A model generated the notes under the pieces. It saw only the letters and a list, made by a program, of their open reading frames with translations. It was not told the DNA's origin and ran no database searches. A program made the position numbers and the translations under genes. Of a DNA stretch of 50,616 nucleotides, positions 26,779-35,117 are shown piece by piece (within the stretch, counting starts at the first letter, position 1; each line of letters begins with the position of its first letter). This DNA comes from an uncultured Clostridia bacterium (lineage in GTDB: Bacteria; Bacillota; Clostridia; Saccharofermentanales; Saccharofermentanaceae), in contig CAMYXL010000011.1 in the NCBI GenBank assembly GCA_947303255.1, positions 1 to 50,616 of the forward strand. Direction: 5' to 3'.

Positions 26779-27606
26779 TTATTTTATCAGATTCAGGGTA
26801 TATGAGTACAGTTCTTTTTTGCTCTTACCTGTAAGTTTTGCAAGTTTGGCTGCTGTTTCTTTGGTGGAACAGCCCTCGTCAAGGAACTTTCGGGCCATAG
26901 CTTCGATGTCGATATCCTGACTGTCAGAAGATTCCTTTTCGCTCGTTGGTTCTAAGCAGATAACGAATTCGCCTTTTGGCGGAGTCTCGGTAAAATATTC
27001 TTTTGCTTCAGACATCTCGAGCCTTACGACCTGCTCGTATTTTTTTGTAAGTTCCCTGCAAAAAGCAGCCTTACTTTTCGAAAAGCCTGATTCGCAAAGG
27101 TCATCTATGGTCTTAAGAAGCCTGTGAGGGGCCTCGTAGATGATGATGGTCTCGTTATAGGATCTAAGAGCCTCGAGCCTCTCCTTACGCTCTTTGGCAG
27201 GAACCGGGATAAAACCTTCAAAGTGATAATATCTGGTATCAAGACCGCTTAAGACTAGAGCAGTGATGGCAGCTACAGGTCCCGGGACTGTGGTAACGGG
27301 AATGTCTTCTTCTATGCAGAGCTTAACAAGGTCTGAGCCCGGGTCACTGATGCAAGGCATTCCGGCATCGGAGACAAGAACGATGTTCTGGCCTTCCTTG
27401 AGCTTAGAGATCAGGACCGGTCCTTTGGCCGCTTTGTTGTGCTCGTGATAAGAAAAAAGATTTGCTTTGATGCCGAGGTTGGAAAGAAGTAGCCCTGTCC
27501 TTCTGGTATCTTCACATGCGACAAGATCAGCGAAGCCAAAGACTTCTCTGGCTCTGTCGGAGACATCTCCCATATTTCCTATCGGTGTTCCTACCAGATA
27601 AAGCAA
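26779..27606 (-). CDS. rsmI: 16S rRNA (cytidine-1402-2'-O)-methyltransferase
   Basis: RsmI methylates the ribose of C1402 in the 16S decoding centre with SAM. The 275-aa tetrapyrrole-methylase-fold protein starts with LYLVGTPIGNMGDVSDRA, has VACEDTRRTGLLL, SDAGMPCISDPG (SAM loop, about residues 80-91), VPGPVAAITALVLSGL and the RsmI-specific C-terminal helix region (AAKLAKLTGKSKKELYS). It corresponds to yabC in the Firmicutes tmk-holB-yaaT-yabB-yabC neighbourhood seen here. It lies 41 bp downstream of trmN6. Confidence 0.96.
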   Translation of the reverse strand: MLYLVGTPIGNMGDVSDRAREVFGFADLVACEDTRRTGLLLSNLGIKANLFSYHEHNKAAKGPVLISKLKEGQNIVLVSDAGMPCISDPGSDLVKLCIEEDIPVTTVPGPVAAITALVLSGLDTRYYHFEGFIPVPAKERKERLEALRSYNETIIIYEAPHRLLKTIDDLCESGFSKSKAAFCRELTKKYEQVVRLEMSEAKEYFTETPPKGEFVICLEPTSEKESSDSQDIDIEAMARKFLDEGCSTKETAAKLAKLTGKSKKELYSYTLNLIK

Positions 27607-27647
27607 TTCAAATACCTCTGTTTCTTAAATCTCTGATGATTATACCA

Positions 27648-28478
27648 TCAAATAAAACAATCGTCGTGAGGGTCGTTATAGATGTGTTTGGTGTATGTTG
27701 TCATCTCTGATCCGCCCTCTGTTTTCTCGTTAAGTATAAGTGGCGGCAGGATCTTAAGTTCCGTACTCTTGACTCCTCTTTTACCTGCAAGAAGGATCAT
27801 GGAAGCCTGCTTATCAGAAAAAGAGTGGACCGTAAGAAGTCTTTCGGGTGTTATTCCCGCTCTCGAAAAAGCTTCCAAACAGTCTTTGAGGCGGTTGCCC
27901 TTCATGATCATCACAACAAAACCTGATGACGGAATAACTCTTGAAGCAGCACAATCAACGAAATCCTGAAGGCTGCCGTTTTCTTCAAAACGTCCGTTAA
28001 GACGCTCGATGGATTTTTCTTCGGATGCCGCCGTTCCTCTTTCCTTAAGGAAGAACGGTGGGTTAAAGACTACGATATCGTACTGCTTATTCTTTACTTC
28101 AGGACACAGTTCGCGGATATCGCAGTTATAAGCATTTAATCTCTTTCCGAGATCGTTGAGCTTAATGTTTTCGAGAAGGACCTCATAAGGTGCCTTCATA
28201 AGTTCCACGGCATCGACAGTTGTCTGTTCTTTCCTTCCGAGTATGAGGAGCGAGCAGGCACCGCAGCCGCTGCCGAGTTCCAAGACTTTGCAGGGTTTGG
28301 CGGTGACTTTGCCGAGGTTACCTGATGTTCCGCTGCGGACGAAAGAAGATGCGAACCAGGCCAAAAGAGCGCTGTCGGTTCCGAATCTGAAACCGTCTTT
28401 GAGCTGGTACATCTTAAGGCCTGCGCGTTCCAGGTCTTCCAATGTGCACTTTTCAAGGATGCTCTTAACCTCGTCCAT
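27648..28478 (-). CDS. trmN6: tRNA1(Val) (adenine37-N6)-methyltransferase-like (YabB)
   Basis: This 276-aa class I SAM-dependent methyltransferase begins with YQLKDGFRFGTDSALLAWF, the family hallmark, and has the SAM-binding VLELGSGCGACSLL (about residues 65-78) and the amino-methyltransferase motif NPPFF (about residue 139). Family members methylate N6 of A37 in tRNA-Val. The position between holB-ricT and rsmI is the conserved yabB locus. The last 20 residues (HIYNDPHDDCFI end) are probably non-conserved. Confidence 0.9.
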   Translation of the reverse strand: MDEVKSILEKCTLEDLERAGLKMYQLKDGFRFGTDSALLAWFASSFVRSGTSGNLGKVTAKPCKVLELGSGCGACSLLILGRKEQTTVDAVELMKAPYEVLLENIKLNDLGKRLNAYNCDIRELCPEVKNKQYDIVVFNPPFFLKERGTAASEEKSIERLNGRFEENGSLQDFVDCAASRVIPSSGFVVMIMKGNRLKDCLEAFSRAGITPERLLTVHSFSDKQASMILLAGKRGVKSTELKILPPLILNEKTEGGSEMTTYTKHIYNDPHDDCFI

Positions 28479-28501
28479 TACCCTTTCCTCCGTCTGATAC
28501 T

Positions 28502-28531
28502 AAAAAGGACTGCCTCCATAGAGACAGTCCT
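28502..28531. terminator. Terminator between the ferredoxin and trmN6 genes
   Basis: AGGACTG (28506-28512) pairs with CAGTCCT (28525-28531), with an inner CTC/GAG extension. The minus strand has a T5 run and the plus strand a TCGTTTTTT run. It starts about 22 bases after the ferredoxin stop and separates it from trmN6. Confidence 0.88.
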
Positions 28532-28552
28532 CGTTTTTTAGCTTTCTCTTGA

Positions 28553-28723
28553 TTACTCAGCTGCGATTGCAGATACCGGGCAGTTAGCCTCACAAGCACC
28601 GCACTCTACACAAGCAGAAGCATCGATGTTGTACTGTGTATCTCCCTGGGAAATAGCACCAACTGGGCATCCCTCAGCACATGTGCCGCAAGAAATGCAT
28701 GCATCAGAAATTACATAAGCCAT
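28553..28723 (-). CDS. 2[4Fe-4S] ferredoxin
   Basis: This 56-aa clostridial-type ferredoxin carries two classic CxxCxxCxxxCP clusters: CISCGTCAEGCP (cysteines 9, 12, 15, 19) and CVECGACEANCP (38, 41, 44, 48). It is a small cytoplasmic low-potential electron carrier. ATG 28723 is preceded at 8 bases by AGGAGG; the ATG two codons upstream would be too close. A TATAAT on the minus strand (opposite 28759-28764) marks its own promoter. With the terminator downstream it is a monocistronic insertion between ricT and trmN6. Confidence 0.95.
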   Translation of the reverse strand: MAYVISDACISCGTCAEGCPVGAISQGDTQYNIDASACVECGACEANCPVSAIAAE

Positions 28724-28802
28724 AGACATTACCTCCTGAAGTATTTTTGCACAAACTCATTATACACTATTCTTGTCCGAAAATAAGAACAATTTGTAAC
28801 AA

Positions 28803-29726
28803 TTAAAGATCGTTTTCCGGATCGTCTTCTATGATGATTGCATCATCATCCTGCTGCTGCTTTGCAGGGCAAGGATTTGGACAGTTGCCGCAGGACTTCT
28901 CGGAGTCATTCATGTGACTGTTCAAAGGCTCAAGTTGTGCCCAATCGAAGACCTCGACTTCAGTCTCCTCCTCAGTCTCAAACTTTACGGTAACTTTCTC
29001 GAGAAGAAGGTTAACATCGGAAACGATACCTGTTCCGTGAGGAGTTCTGATCTTCTTGCCGTTTTTCGGAAGTCTCTTATGAGCATCCTCATATGCTTCT
29101 TTCTCGAACTGAAGGCAGCACATGAGACGGCCGCAGGAACCGTTGAGCTTAGTCGGGTTAAGGGATAAGCCCTGATCTCTTGCCATACGAAGTGATACAG
29201 GAGCGAAGTGGTCAAGGAATGTGCAGCAGCAAAGTTCCCTGCCGCAAACGCCGATACCGCCGACGAGCTTAGCCTGGTCTCTGGAACCGATCTGACGAAG
29301 TTCGATCCTTGCCTTGAAGGCAGCTGCGAGATCTTTTACGAGTTCACGGAAATCTACACGGTTATCCGATGTGAAGAAGAACACGATCTTCTTGCCGTCA
29401 AAAGCAAATACCGCATCGACCAGGTTCATGTTGAGCTTATGCTTATCGATGAACATCTGGCACTTCTCGTATGCCTCTTTCTCTTTTTCCTTCTTGACCT
29501 GATATCTCTCGATCTCCTTATCGGAAGCAAGTCTTAAGATCGGAAGGATCTCCTCTTCAAAGTTCTTGGTGTCGAGATCATAAGCTTCCTCAACAACGTG
29601 CGCCAGATCAAGTCCCAGAGAGGTCTCGACCATTACCGCGTCACCGATGTTGAGTTTCATGTTCTCGCAGGAGAACTTGTAGCTCTTACCCGCATCATGA
29701 AAGCGGACGTTTACTATCTTAGTCAT
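28803..29726 (-). CDS. ricT: RicT/YaaT, PSP1-domain protein, with Cys-rich tail
   Basis: RicT is the largest subunit of the RicA-RicF-RicT (Y) complex, which in Bacillus carries [4Fe-4S] clusters and modulates RNase Y processing, competence and sporulation. The PSP1 core is complete, with the cluster-type cysteines GVCGRELCCCTF (about residues 157-168) and GSCGRLMCCLQFE (about 195-207). An extra C-terminal tail after residue 270 carries SCGNCPNPCP and ends in an acidic run. The gene overlaps holB by 8 bp, as in Bacillus. Confidence 0.93.
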   Translation of the reverse strand: MTKIVNVRFHDAGKSYKFSCENMKLNIGDAVMVETSLGLDLAHVVEEAYDLDTKNFEEEILPILRLASDKEIERYQVKKEKEKEAYEKCQMFIDKHKLNMNLVDAVFAFDGKKIVFFFTSDNRVDFRELVKDLAAAFKARIELRQIGSRDQAKLVGGIGVCGRELCCCTFLDHFAPVSLRMARDQGLSLNPTKLNGSCGRLMCCLQFEKEAYEDAHKRLPKNGKKIRTPHGTGIVSDVNLLLEKVTVKFETEEETEVEVFDWAQLEPLNSHMNDSEKSCGNCPNPCPAKQQQDDDAIIIEDDPENDL

Positions 29727-30744
29727 GTTTTAACTCCTTCTTTAAGCCCAATAGCAGGTCAGTCAGAACGTAGATGTTATTAACATTCAGTTCAAGTCGC
29801 TTGAACACCGTGTTAACGTGACCTGATGCCTTGGCTAACTTATTAAGATCGATCGAAGGGTTGGAATCCAGAAATTTCAGGAATTCATCCCTGCGGTCGG
29901 AATTTTTTATGAATTTACTCTTCTTATCCTTACGAAGGATACTGAGATCTCCCAATATCCAGATGATAAAGAGCATAAGTTCCTCTATATTATCAGCATT
30001 TGAAGTAAAATACGAATACCTGTCATCCAGCACGTCTGTGTAGCTTTCCTTACCGATATTCATTACAAGTTCTATCATCTTATCTCTCATGACAGGCAAT
30101 TCTTCATCGCCCAGAAGATCTACTGCCTTGCCGATGGAACCTGCCGCGAAATCACATGTGAACTCCAGATCGCTCTTTCTGAACTTGCCGTTAAAATCCT
30201 CTTTGTTCTTCCTTTGAAGAACTTCCATGATCTCGGATTTGGTATAGTTCTGAAGCTTATACTCCACGGTTCTTGATAGCACGGTCGGAAGAAGGCTGTC
30301 TGCTTCTTCGCATATAAGGATAAAGTTGATGTTTTCAGGCGGCTCTTCAAGGGACTTCAAAAGCGCGTTCTGACCTGCTTCGTTAAGCTCGTCGCCTTCG
30401 ATCAGGTAGACTTTACGCTTGGAGATCTGAGATCCGATCCTTATATCAGAAACAACCTTGTTTCTGACATCCTCGACCTTGATCGCCTTCTTGTTCGGAT
30501 CAAAAAGATGGATGAAGTCAGGATGGGTCTCCGCGTCAAAATACACGCAGTTGTTGCACTTTCCGCAGGCGCCGTCATCAGTCGGTGAAGAACACAAAAG
30601 AGCCTTCGCGAACTCTTTGGCGAATTCGTGACGGCCGCTTCCCTTCTCACCCGTAAAGAGCACTGCGTGACTCGGGTCACCCATGAACTCGTGCTTCAGA
30701 CGGATCTTTATCTCATTTTGTCCTGTAAGTCTTTGAAAACTCAC
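29719..30744 (-). CDS. holB: DNA polymerase III subunit delta'
   Basis: Delta' is part of the clamp loader at the replication fork. The 341-aa protein has an AAA+ fold with the modified P-loop GEKGSGRHEF (about residues 33-42), the delta' zinc module (CSSPTDDGACGKCNNC) and the sensor segment NALLKSLEEPPENINFILI (about 135-152). Start GTG 30744 overlaps the tmk stop (GTGA), so the two are coupled. The gene order tmk-holB-ricT is conserved in Firmicutes. Confidence 0.94.
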   Translation of the reverse strand: MSFQRLTGQNEIKIRLKHEFMGDPSHAVLFTGEKGSGRHEFAKEFAKALLCSSPTDDGACGKCNNCVYFDAETHPDFIHLFDPNKKAIKVEDVRNKVVSDIRIGSQISKRKVYLIEGDELNEAGQNALLKSLEEPPENINFILICEEADSLLPTVLSRTVEYKLQNYTKSEIMEVLQRKNKEDFNGKFRKSDLEFTCDFAAGSIGKAVDLLGDEELPVMRDKMIELVMNIGKESYTDVLDDRYSYFTSNADNIEELMLFIIWILGDLSILRKDKKSKFIKNSDRRDEFLKFLDSNPSIDLNKLAKASGHVNTVFKRLELNVNNIYVLTDLLLGLKKELKHD

Positions 30745-31361
30745 TTATATTCCTCGTAATATTTCTTTACCTTCTCGAAAACAACGGAAGGCTCGTCTTT
30801 TCCGTCGATTACCTTGATCCTCGAAAACTTCTGCGCTGCCTCAAGGTATCCCTTACGTACATCTTCCTGAAAAGCTGTTCCTAATGCTTCCATCCTGTCA
30901 TCAGCCTCGCCTCTGATGCCTCTGCGCTCTAAGGCTACGCTTACAGGGATATCGATAAGGAACGTCAGATCAGGTTCAAGACCTGCAGTAGCGAGGTCGT
31001 TGAGCATCAGGACTTTTTCTGCGCCGAGTTTTCGAGCATAGCCCTGATAAGCATATGTGGAATCAAAGAACCTGTCGCAAAGAACGCACGTGCCCTTCTC
31101 GAGAGCAGGTCTTATGACTTCCTCTGTGATCTGTGCCCTGGCCGCCTCGAAAAGGAGCAGTTCGGTCAACGGACGCATACTGTCATTCTTCTTATTTAGA
31201 AGTATCTCTCTTATCTTCTCGCCGATGACGGTTCCGCCCGGCTCACGGACAACAAGAAAATCCACGCCCTTGGATTCAAGATACTCCTTGAGCATCTGAA
31301 ACTGGGTGCTCTTGCCGCATCCGTCTATTCCTTCAAATGTAATGAAAAGTCCTCTGTTCAA
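30741..31361 (-). CDS. tmk: Thymidylate kinase
   Basis: This enzyme phosphorylates dTMP to dTDP. The 206-aa protein has the P-loop FEGIDGCGKSTQ (about residues 8-19), the DRF motif CDRFFDSTYAYQGYAR (about 94-109) and a LID region with RRGIRGEADDRME. The start codon is TTG 31361, with AGAGAGG about 8-10 bases upstream. It lies 14 bp after the Asn-rich gene and is translationally coupled to holB. Confidence 0.97.
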   Translation of the reverse strand: MNRGLFITFEGIDGCGKSTQFQMLKEYLESKGVDFLVVREPGGTVIGEKIREILLNKKNDSMRPLTELLLFEAARAQITEEVIRPALEKGTCVLCDRFFDSTYAYQGYARKLGAEKVLMLNDLATAGLEPDLTFLIDIPVSVALERRGIRGEADDRMEALGTAFQEDVRKGYLEAAQKFSRIKVIDGKDEPSVVFEKVKKYYEEYK

Positions 31362-31375
31362 AACGGCGACCTCTC

Positions 31376-31777
31376 TTAATCAAGCTTGACGTTACGGATA
31401 TCAGCGATCTCGAGCCAGATCTCTTTCTCGATACGCTCGATGTCCTTATGGATATCGTCGATTGTCTCTTCAGCCTTAGGAGCCGGCTTCGGAGCATCCT
31501 TATACTGCTTGTTCCTGTAGCCGTCATTATTATTGTTATAATTCTTCTTACGGTCGTTGTTTCCGAAGTTCTTGTTCCTGCGGAAATTATTGTTACCGCC
31601 TTCCTTGTTCTGGGAAGGTGCATTTTCCTTATTTACCGGCGCCTGATTTGAACGGTTCTCGTTATTGCCGCCGTTATTATTGTGGCGGTTTCTGTTATTC
31701 CTTCTTCTGTAATTGTTTCTGCTGCCCTTTTGGTAGTTGTTATTTCCGGATGCCTGATTATTGTTATTTTCAGCCAT
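31376..31777 (-). CDS. Asn/Arg-rich low-complexity protein (133 aa)
   Basis: Residues 1-95 are a low-complexity sequence of Asn runs mixed with Arg, Lys, Gly and Gln (NNYRRRNNRNRHNNNGGNN as an example), resembling RNA-binding disordered tails. Residues about 100-133 form a predicted amphipathic helix (EETIDDIHKDIERIEKEIW). The net charge is strongly positive up to the helix. A GGAGGAGA ribosome site and a consensus-like promoter (31811-31839) precede ATG 31777, so this is a real gene at the head of the tmk-holB-ricT operon. Function is unknown; nucleic-acid binding is inference from composition. Confidence 0.8.
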   Translation of the reverse strand: MAENNNNQASGNNNYQKGSRNNYRRRNNRNRHNNNGGNNENRSNQAPVNKENAPSQNKEGGNNNFRRNKNFGNNDRKKNYNNNNDGYRNKQYKDAPKPAPKAEETIDDIHKDIERIEKEIWLEIADIRNVKLD

Positions 31778-31810
31778 TTTCTCCTCCTAAACACTTCTTG
31801 GTCATTAAAG

Positions 31811-31839
31811 ATTATATATTTATAAGGTCAAAACGTAAA
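31811..31839 (-). promoter_or_regulatory. Promoter of the Asn-rich gene and tmk operon
   Basis: On the minus strand TTTACG (opposite 31834-31839) and TATAAT (opposite 31811-31816) are 17 bp apart. The -35 box lies within the last codons of folK, so the operon starts immediately after the folate genes. Confidence 0.65.
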
Positions 31840-32301
31840 CTTTCGAAGTTTTTTGACACTTTTTTCCGTCGGTATCGAAACATCGATTTCCTTGAGTTCC
31901 GACAGAGGGATCAGAACGAATGCCCTCTCAAACATCCTCTCGTGAGGAACTATAAGCCTTTTGCTCTTTATCTTCTCGTCACCGTACAAGAGAATATCAA
32001 GATCAATGGTCCTCGGACCGTTCTTGATAGTCCTTACCCTGTGAAGTTCCGCTTCGATGCTCTGGGACAGATCCAGAAGTTCAATAGGCTCAAGATCGGT
32101 ATCGAAAGATATGCAGATATTATAGAAATCATCCTGATCGGCATATCCCACAGGCTCTGTCACGTATATTGACGAAGCCTTGATATCTCTTATCCTTCCG
32201 GAATCCCTAAGAAGCCTTACCGCACTTCTTAAGTTCTCCTCCTTGTCCCCCATGTTGCTTCCCAGGGACATGTAGCATTTAGCTGTGGCTTTCTCTTTCA
32301 A
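31828..32301 (-). CDS. folK: 6-hydroxymethyl-7,8-dihydropterin pyrophosphokinase
   Basis: FolK transfers pyrophosphate from ATP to hydroxymethyl-dihydropterin before the FolP step. With TTG 32301 as start the protein has 157 aa, the usual size. GGAGG stands six bases upstream of this TTG, and the open frame further upstream lies inside folB. Family motifs are visible: YMSLGSNMGDKEENL at the N-terminus, SSIYVTEPVGY, DFYNICISFDTDLEP, and RTIKNGPRTIDLDILLYGD (ATP/pterin site). It overlaps folB by 23 bp and is last in the fol operon. Confidence 0.93.
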   Translation of the reverse strand: MKEKATAKCYMSLGSNMGDKEENLRSAVRLLRDSGRIRDIKASSIYVTEPVGYADQDDFYNICISFDTDLEPIELLDLSQSIEAELHRVRTIKNGPRTIDLDILLYGDEKIKSKRLIVPHERMFERAFVLIPLSELKEIDVSIPTEKSVKKLRKFTF

Positions 32302-32647
32302 TCCTGACCTCCATAGAACCGAATGTTCCCGCAATGGGAGCTTCAGGTTTTGAAACATTGATGACCGTCTTCTTGATCCTTGGATCAAATGCAAGGACCT
32401 TTTCTGCGATCGTCTGTGCAAGACGCTCGATGAGGTCACAGTCAGCTTCCTCAACAGTGTCTTTTATGATATCGAAAACAACCGAGTAGTCTACGGTATC
32501 TTCGATCTTATCCGTATAGCATCCGTCGATGGTCGGATCAAAATAAAGTTCGCAGGTAATGATGAACGGCTGTCCGTTCTGCTTCTCGGATTCAAGACAA
32601 CCGACGTGTCCCGTAAACTTCATGTCTCTCATGATTATGCAATCCAT
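32279..32647 (-). CDS. folB: Dihydroneopterin aldolase
   Basis: FolB cleaves 7,8-dihydroneopterin to 6-hydroxymethyl-dihydropterin and glycolaldehyde. The 122-aa size fits. Visible motifs are GHVGCLESEKQNGQPFIIT (about residues 13-31), DTVDYSVVFDIIK (about 48-60), LIERLAQTIAEKVL with the catalytic region, and the end strand INVSKPEAPIAGTFGSMEVRI. It is one base from folP and overlaps folK downstream. Confidence 0.95.
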   Translation of the reverse strand: MDCIIMRDMKFTGHVGCLESEKQNGQPFIITCELYFDPTIDGCYTDKIEDTVDYSVVFDIIKDTVEEADCDLIERLAQTIAEKVLAFDPRIKKTVINVSKPEAPIAGTFGSMEVRIERESHS

Positions 32648-32648
32648 C

Positions 32649-33464
32649 TTAGAAATCCTCCCTCATTACTTTGCTATAGGCCTTAAGTGCATCTACCGTT
32701 TCTTTTACGTCGTGTACGCGGATAACTTTAACTCCCTTTGCGGCTCCTGCCAGAGCTAGTCCCACGGAACCAGCGGTCCTCTCCTTCGGCTGGGTGTTAC
32801 CTCCCAGAAGGAAATCCACTATTCTTTTTCGAGAGACACCGAGAAGGATATTATCGTACTTATCAAGTTCTCTCATGAGGCTTATGTCATCTTCTCTCGA
32901 GGTACCGAAGCCGACGCCCGGATCAAGAAGGATCTGATCATCAGTGATGCCTGCATCGTGAGCGATCTTAAGAGACTTCTCATAGCAGTCGTTCTTGAAA
33001 CTTATGATGTCATCGTACTCAAAACCGAAAGCATTGGACATCAATACTGCACCTGCTTCATATCTTTTGGTGATCTTTGCTATCTCAGGTTCTCTTCGAA
33101 AACCCCATACGTCATTTACGATATGTGCGCCTGCCTTTAAAGCTGCTTCTGCAGTTGCGGCCCTGTAGGTATCAACGGAGATCTTAACGTCAAACTCGGA
33201 AGCGATCCTCTCGATAACGGGAGCTACTCTCTCGATCTCTTCATCAGCGGTTATCTCTACGGAACCGGGTCTGGTGGACTCGCCTCCGACATCGATGATC
33301 TCGGCACCTTCATTTACCATTTTCTCTGTCCACTTCAAAGCAGAAGAAAGATCGTTATGATCGCCGCCGTCAGAGAATGAATCAGGTGTCACGTTAAGGA
33401 TACCCATTACGACCGGCAGACCCGTGAGGTCGATATAACCGTCTCTAATCTTCCAGATATTCAT
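32649..33464 (-). CDS. folP: Dihydropteroate synthase
   Basis: FolP joins p-aminobenzoate to the pterin pyrophosphate and is the sulfonamide target. The 271-aa TIM-barrel protein has the signatures PVVMGILNVTPDSFSDGG (about residues 17-34) and EIIDVGGESTRPGS (about 55-68), then ISVDTYRAATAEAAL, VNDVWGF, DPGVGFGTSREDD and the final GVKVIRVHDVKETVDAL. It abuts folE (stop and start adjacent). No pabA/pabB genes are in the window. Confidence 0.97.
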   Translation of the reverse strand: MNIWKIRDGYIDLTGLPVVMGILNVTPDSFSDGGDHNDLSSALKWTEKMVNEGAEIIDVGGESTRPGSVEITADEEIERVAPVIERIASEFDVKISVDTYRAATAEAALKAGAHIVNDVWGFRREPEIAKITKRYEAGAVLMSNAFGFEYDDIISFKNDCYEKSLKIAHDAGITDDQILLDPGVGFGTSREDDISLMRELDKYDNILLGVSRKRIVDFLLGGNTQPKERTAGSVGLALAGAAKGVKVIRVHDVKETVDALKAYSKVMREDF

Positions 33465-34088
33465 TTAGCCTCCGATACGCTGTCTGTTGATGAGAGCGAG
33501 AGCTTCGTTTCTTGTTCTCGCGTCTGTACGGCAGCCGCCGCGCATAGCAGAAGTTACTGTCATTGAACCAGGCTTCTTGATACCTCTCATCGTCATGCAC
33601 AGGTGCTCAGCTTCGATAACGACACATACGGATGACGCGTCAACAGCTTTGATGATCTGATCAGCGATCTCAGATGTAAGTCTTTCCTGGAGCTGAGGCT
33701 TCTTGGAAAGTGTATCAACGATCCTTGCAACCTTCGAAAGTCCGAGGATCTTACCGTCACGCGGAATATATACGACGTGTGCCTTTCCGTGGAAAGGAAG
33801 CAGGTGATGTTCGCACATGGAATAGAACGGGATATCACCGATCAAGATCATCTCGTCGTTGCCTTCTTCGGTGAACGTCTTGATGTCCTTGTTGATATCT
33901 CTGTGAAGTCCTGCGAATATCTCCGCATACATTCTTGCTACTCTAACAGGAGTGTCCTGAAGACCTTCTCTGTCAGGATCTTCACCGATAGCTTCCAGGA
34001 TCTGCCTTACGGCTGATTCGATCTTAGGAAGATCCATATTCTTCAAGCTTTCCTCAGGGATCCTTGGATCAGAATTGTAATCGTACAT
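33465..34088 (-). CDS. folE: GTP cyclohydrolase I
   Basis: FolE converts GTP to 7,8-dihydroneopterin triphosphate, the first committed step of folate synthesis. The 207-aa protein has the zinc site and active-site motifs [20 protein letters not shown] (about residues 90-109), [23 protein letters not shown] and [20 protein letters not shown] (about 155-174). It is the first fol gene, 19 bp after the AraC regulator on the same strand with no terminator between, so some read-through from that operon is possible. Confidence 0.97.
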   Translation of the reverse strand: MYDYNSDPRIPEESLKNMDLPKIESAVRQILEAIGEDPDREGLQDTPVRVARMYAEIFAGLHRDINKDIKTFTEEGNDEMILIGDIPFYSMCEHHLLPFHGKAHVVYIPRDGKILGLSKVARIVDTLSKKPQLQERLTSEIADQIIKAVDASSVCVVIEAEHLCMTMRGIKKPGSMTVTSAMRGGCRTDARTRNEALALINRQRIGG

Positions 34089-34107
34089 TTTTCATACCTT
34101 CTTTAAC

Positions 34108-35106
34108 TTATAGATTCTGTTTTTTTCTTCTGTACTCCATTGGAGTCATGCCTGTCTGCTTTCTGAAAGCGACATTAAATCTTTGCGGGCTCGAAAAGCC
34201 TGTCTGTGCTGCTACACCGGAAACCTTGATCTCGTTATTCTCCAAAAGCTCGCATGCTCTCTCGATCCTCTTTTTCATGAGATATGACATAGGGCTAATG
34301 AGAAGCTCGTCTCTGAATGCTCTCGTGAAATATCCCTGACTTAAGAATACATAGGAAGCTGCATCCGCAACGGAGATTCCGCGGTCGAAGTTTCTGTCGA
34401 TATAATCCTTGGCGATGAGAACGAGTTCTCTTGCCTTGCCGTTCTTAACTCGTAAGCTCTCCTCCCATTCGCTCTTCATGGCTCTTGCGAGAGTTACCAT
34501 CAATTCAACTGTCATGATCTGCATCATGAGCTCTTTGTTAAGAAGCTGGCTTTTGCTCTCTTCAACGATCCTTTCAACGATGGAAGTGATGTTCTTTTTA
34601 TACGCACCGGAGATGATGATGTACTTGCTCTTTGAAGGATCAGCATCACCGTCGTTGGATGCGAAGTCCAAAAAGTTTTCGAGAGGTGTCTGAGCCATGA
34701 TATAAGGAACTGCAACTGACGGACCGCTATGAGGCTTATCGGTGTTTTCGACCTTAGGCTGGCTCATCTGATTAATTGCTTTTCCGGCAACTTCGATGTC
34801 TCTCGAGAAACCGAAATAAAGAACGAACATATCAGCCTGTCCGGAGATGACTTTTACTGCATGCTCGGTATTCGGACGAAGGATAAGTATCGAACCTTTT
34901 TCGAGAATAAAAGTATGCTTGCCTTCGATAGTAAATTCGACTCTCCCGCTTCGAAGGCAAAGAAGCTCGTGGGAACTGTGCCTGCTGGATGTCGTTACCG
35001 GTGTTGTCTTTTCAAGGGTATGCTCGATACCTTCGAAAACGACCGGCAATGCACCGGATGCCGAGACGATAGAGTTCTCTATTGCTGGTAATAATTCGTC
35101 AAACAT
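34108..35106 (-). CDS. AraC-family transcription regulator, cupin sensor (332 aa)
   Basis: The N-terminal half (about residues 40-115) is a cupin-like barrel (SSHELLCLRSGRVEFTIEGKHTF, LRPNTEHAV, split from a linker around residues 120-150), as in sugar-responsive AraC regulators. The C-terminal 100 residues hold two helix-turn-helix units (ISVADAASYVFLSQGYFTRAF and KVSGVAAQTGFSSPQRFNVAF, then the family end TGMTPMEYRRK). It lies 11 bp downstream of the 745-aa esterase-like gene in one operon, so it probably senses a carbohydrate ligand. Ligand and targets are unknown. Confidence 0.9.
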   Translation of the reverse strand: MFDELLPAIENSIVSASGALPVVFEGIEHTLEKTTPVTTSSRHSSHELLCLRSGRVEFTIEGKHTFILEKGSILILRPNTEHAVKVISGQADMFVLYFGFSRDIEVAGKAINQMSQPKVENTDKPHSGPSVAVPYIMAQTPLENFLDFASNDGDADPSKSKYIIISGAYKKNITSIVERIVEESKSQLLNKELMMQIMTVELMVTLARAMKSEWEESLRVKNGKARELVLIAKDYIDRNFDRGISVADAASYVFLSQGYFTRAFRDELLISPMSYLMKKRIERACELLENNEIKVSGVAAQTGFSSPQRFNVAFRKQTGMTPMEYRRKKQNL

Positions 35107-35117
35107 TCAATGCCTCC

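Noticed and set aside
32279..32454. Longer folK start at 32454
   Set aside because: It would place over 150 bases inside folB in another frame. TTG 32301 has a GGAGG site and gives the normal FolK length.
34088..34107. Tetrahydrofolate riboswitch upstream of folE
   Set aside because: Only 19 bp separate folE from the preceding gene, leaving no room for such an RNA.
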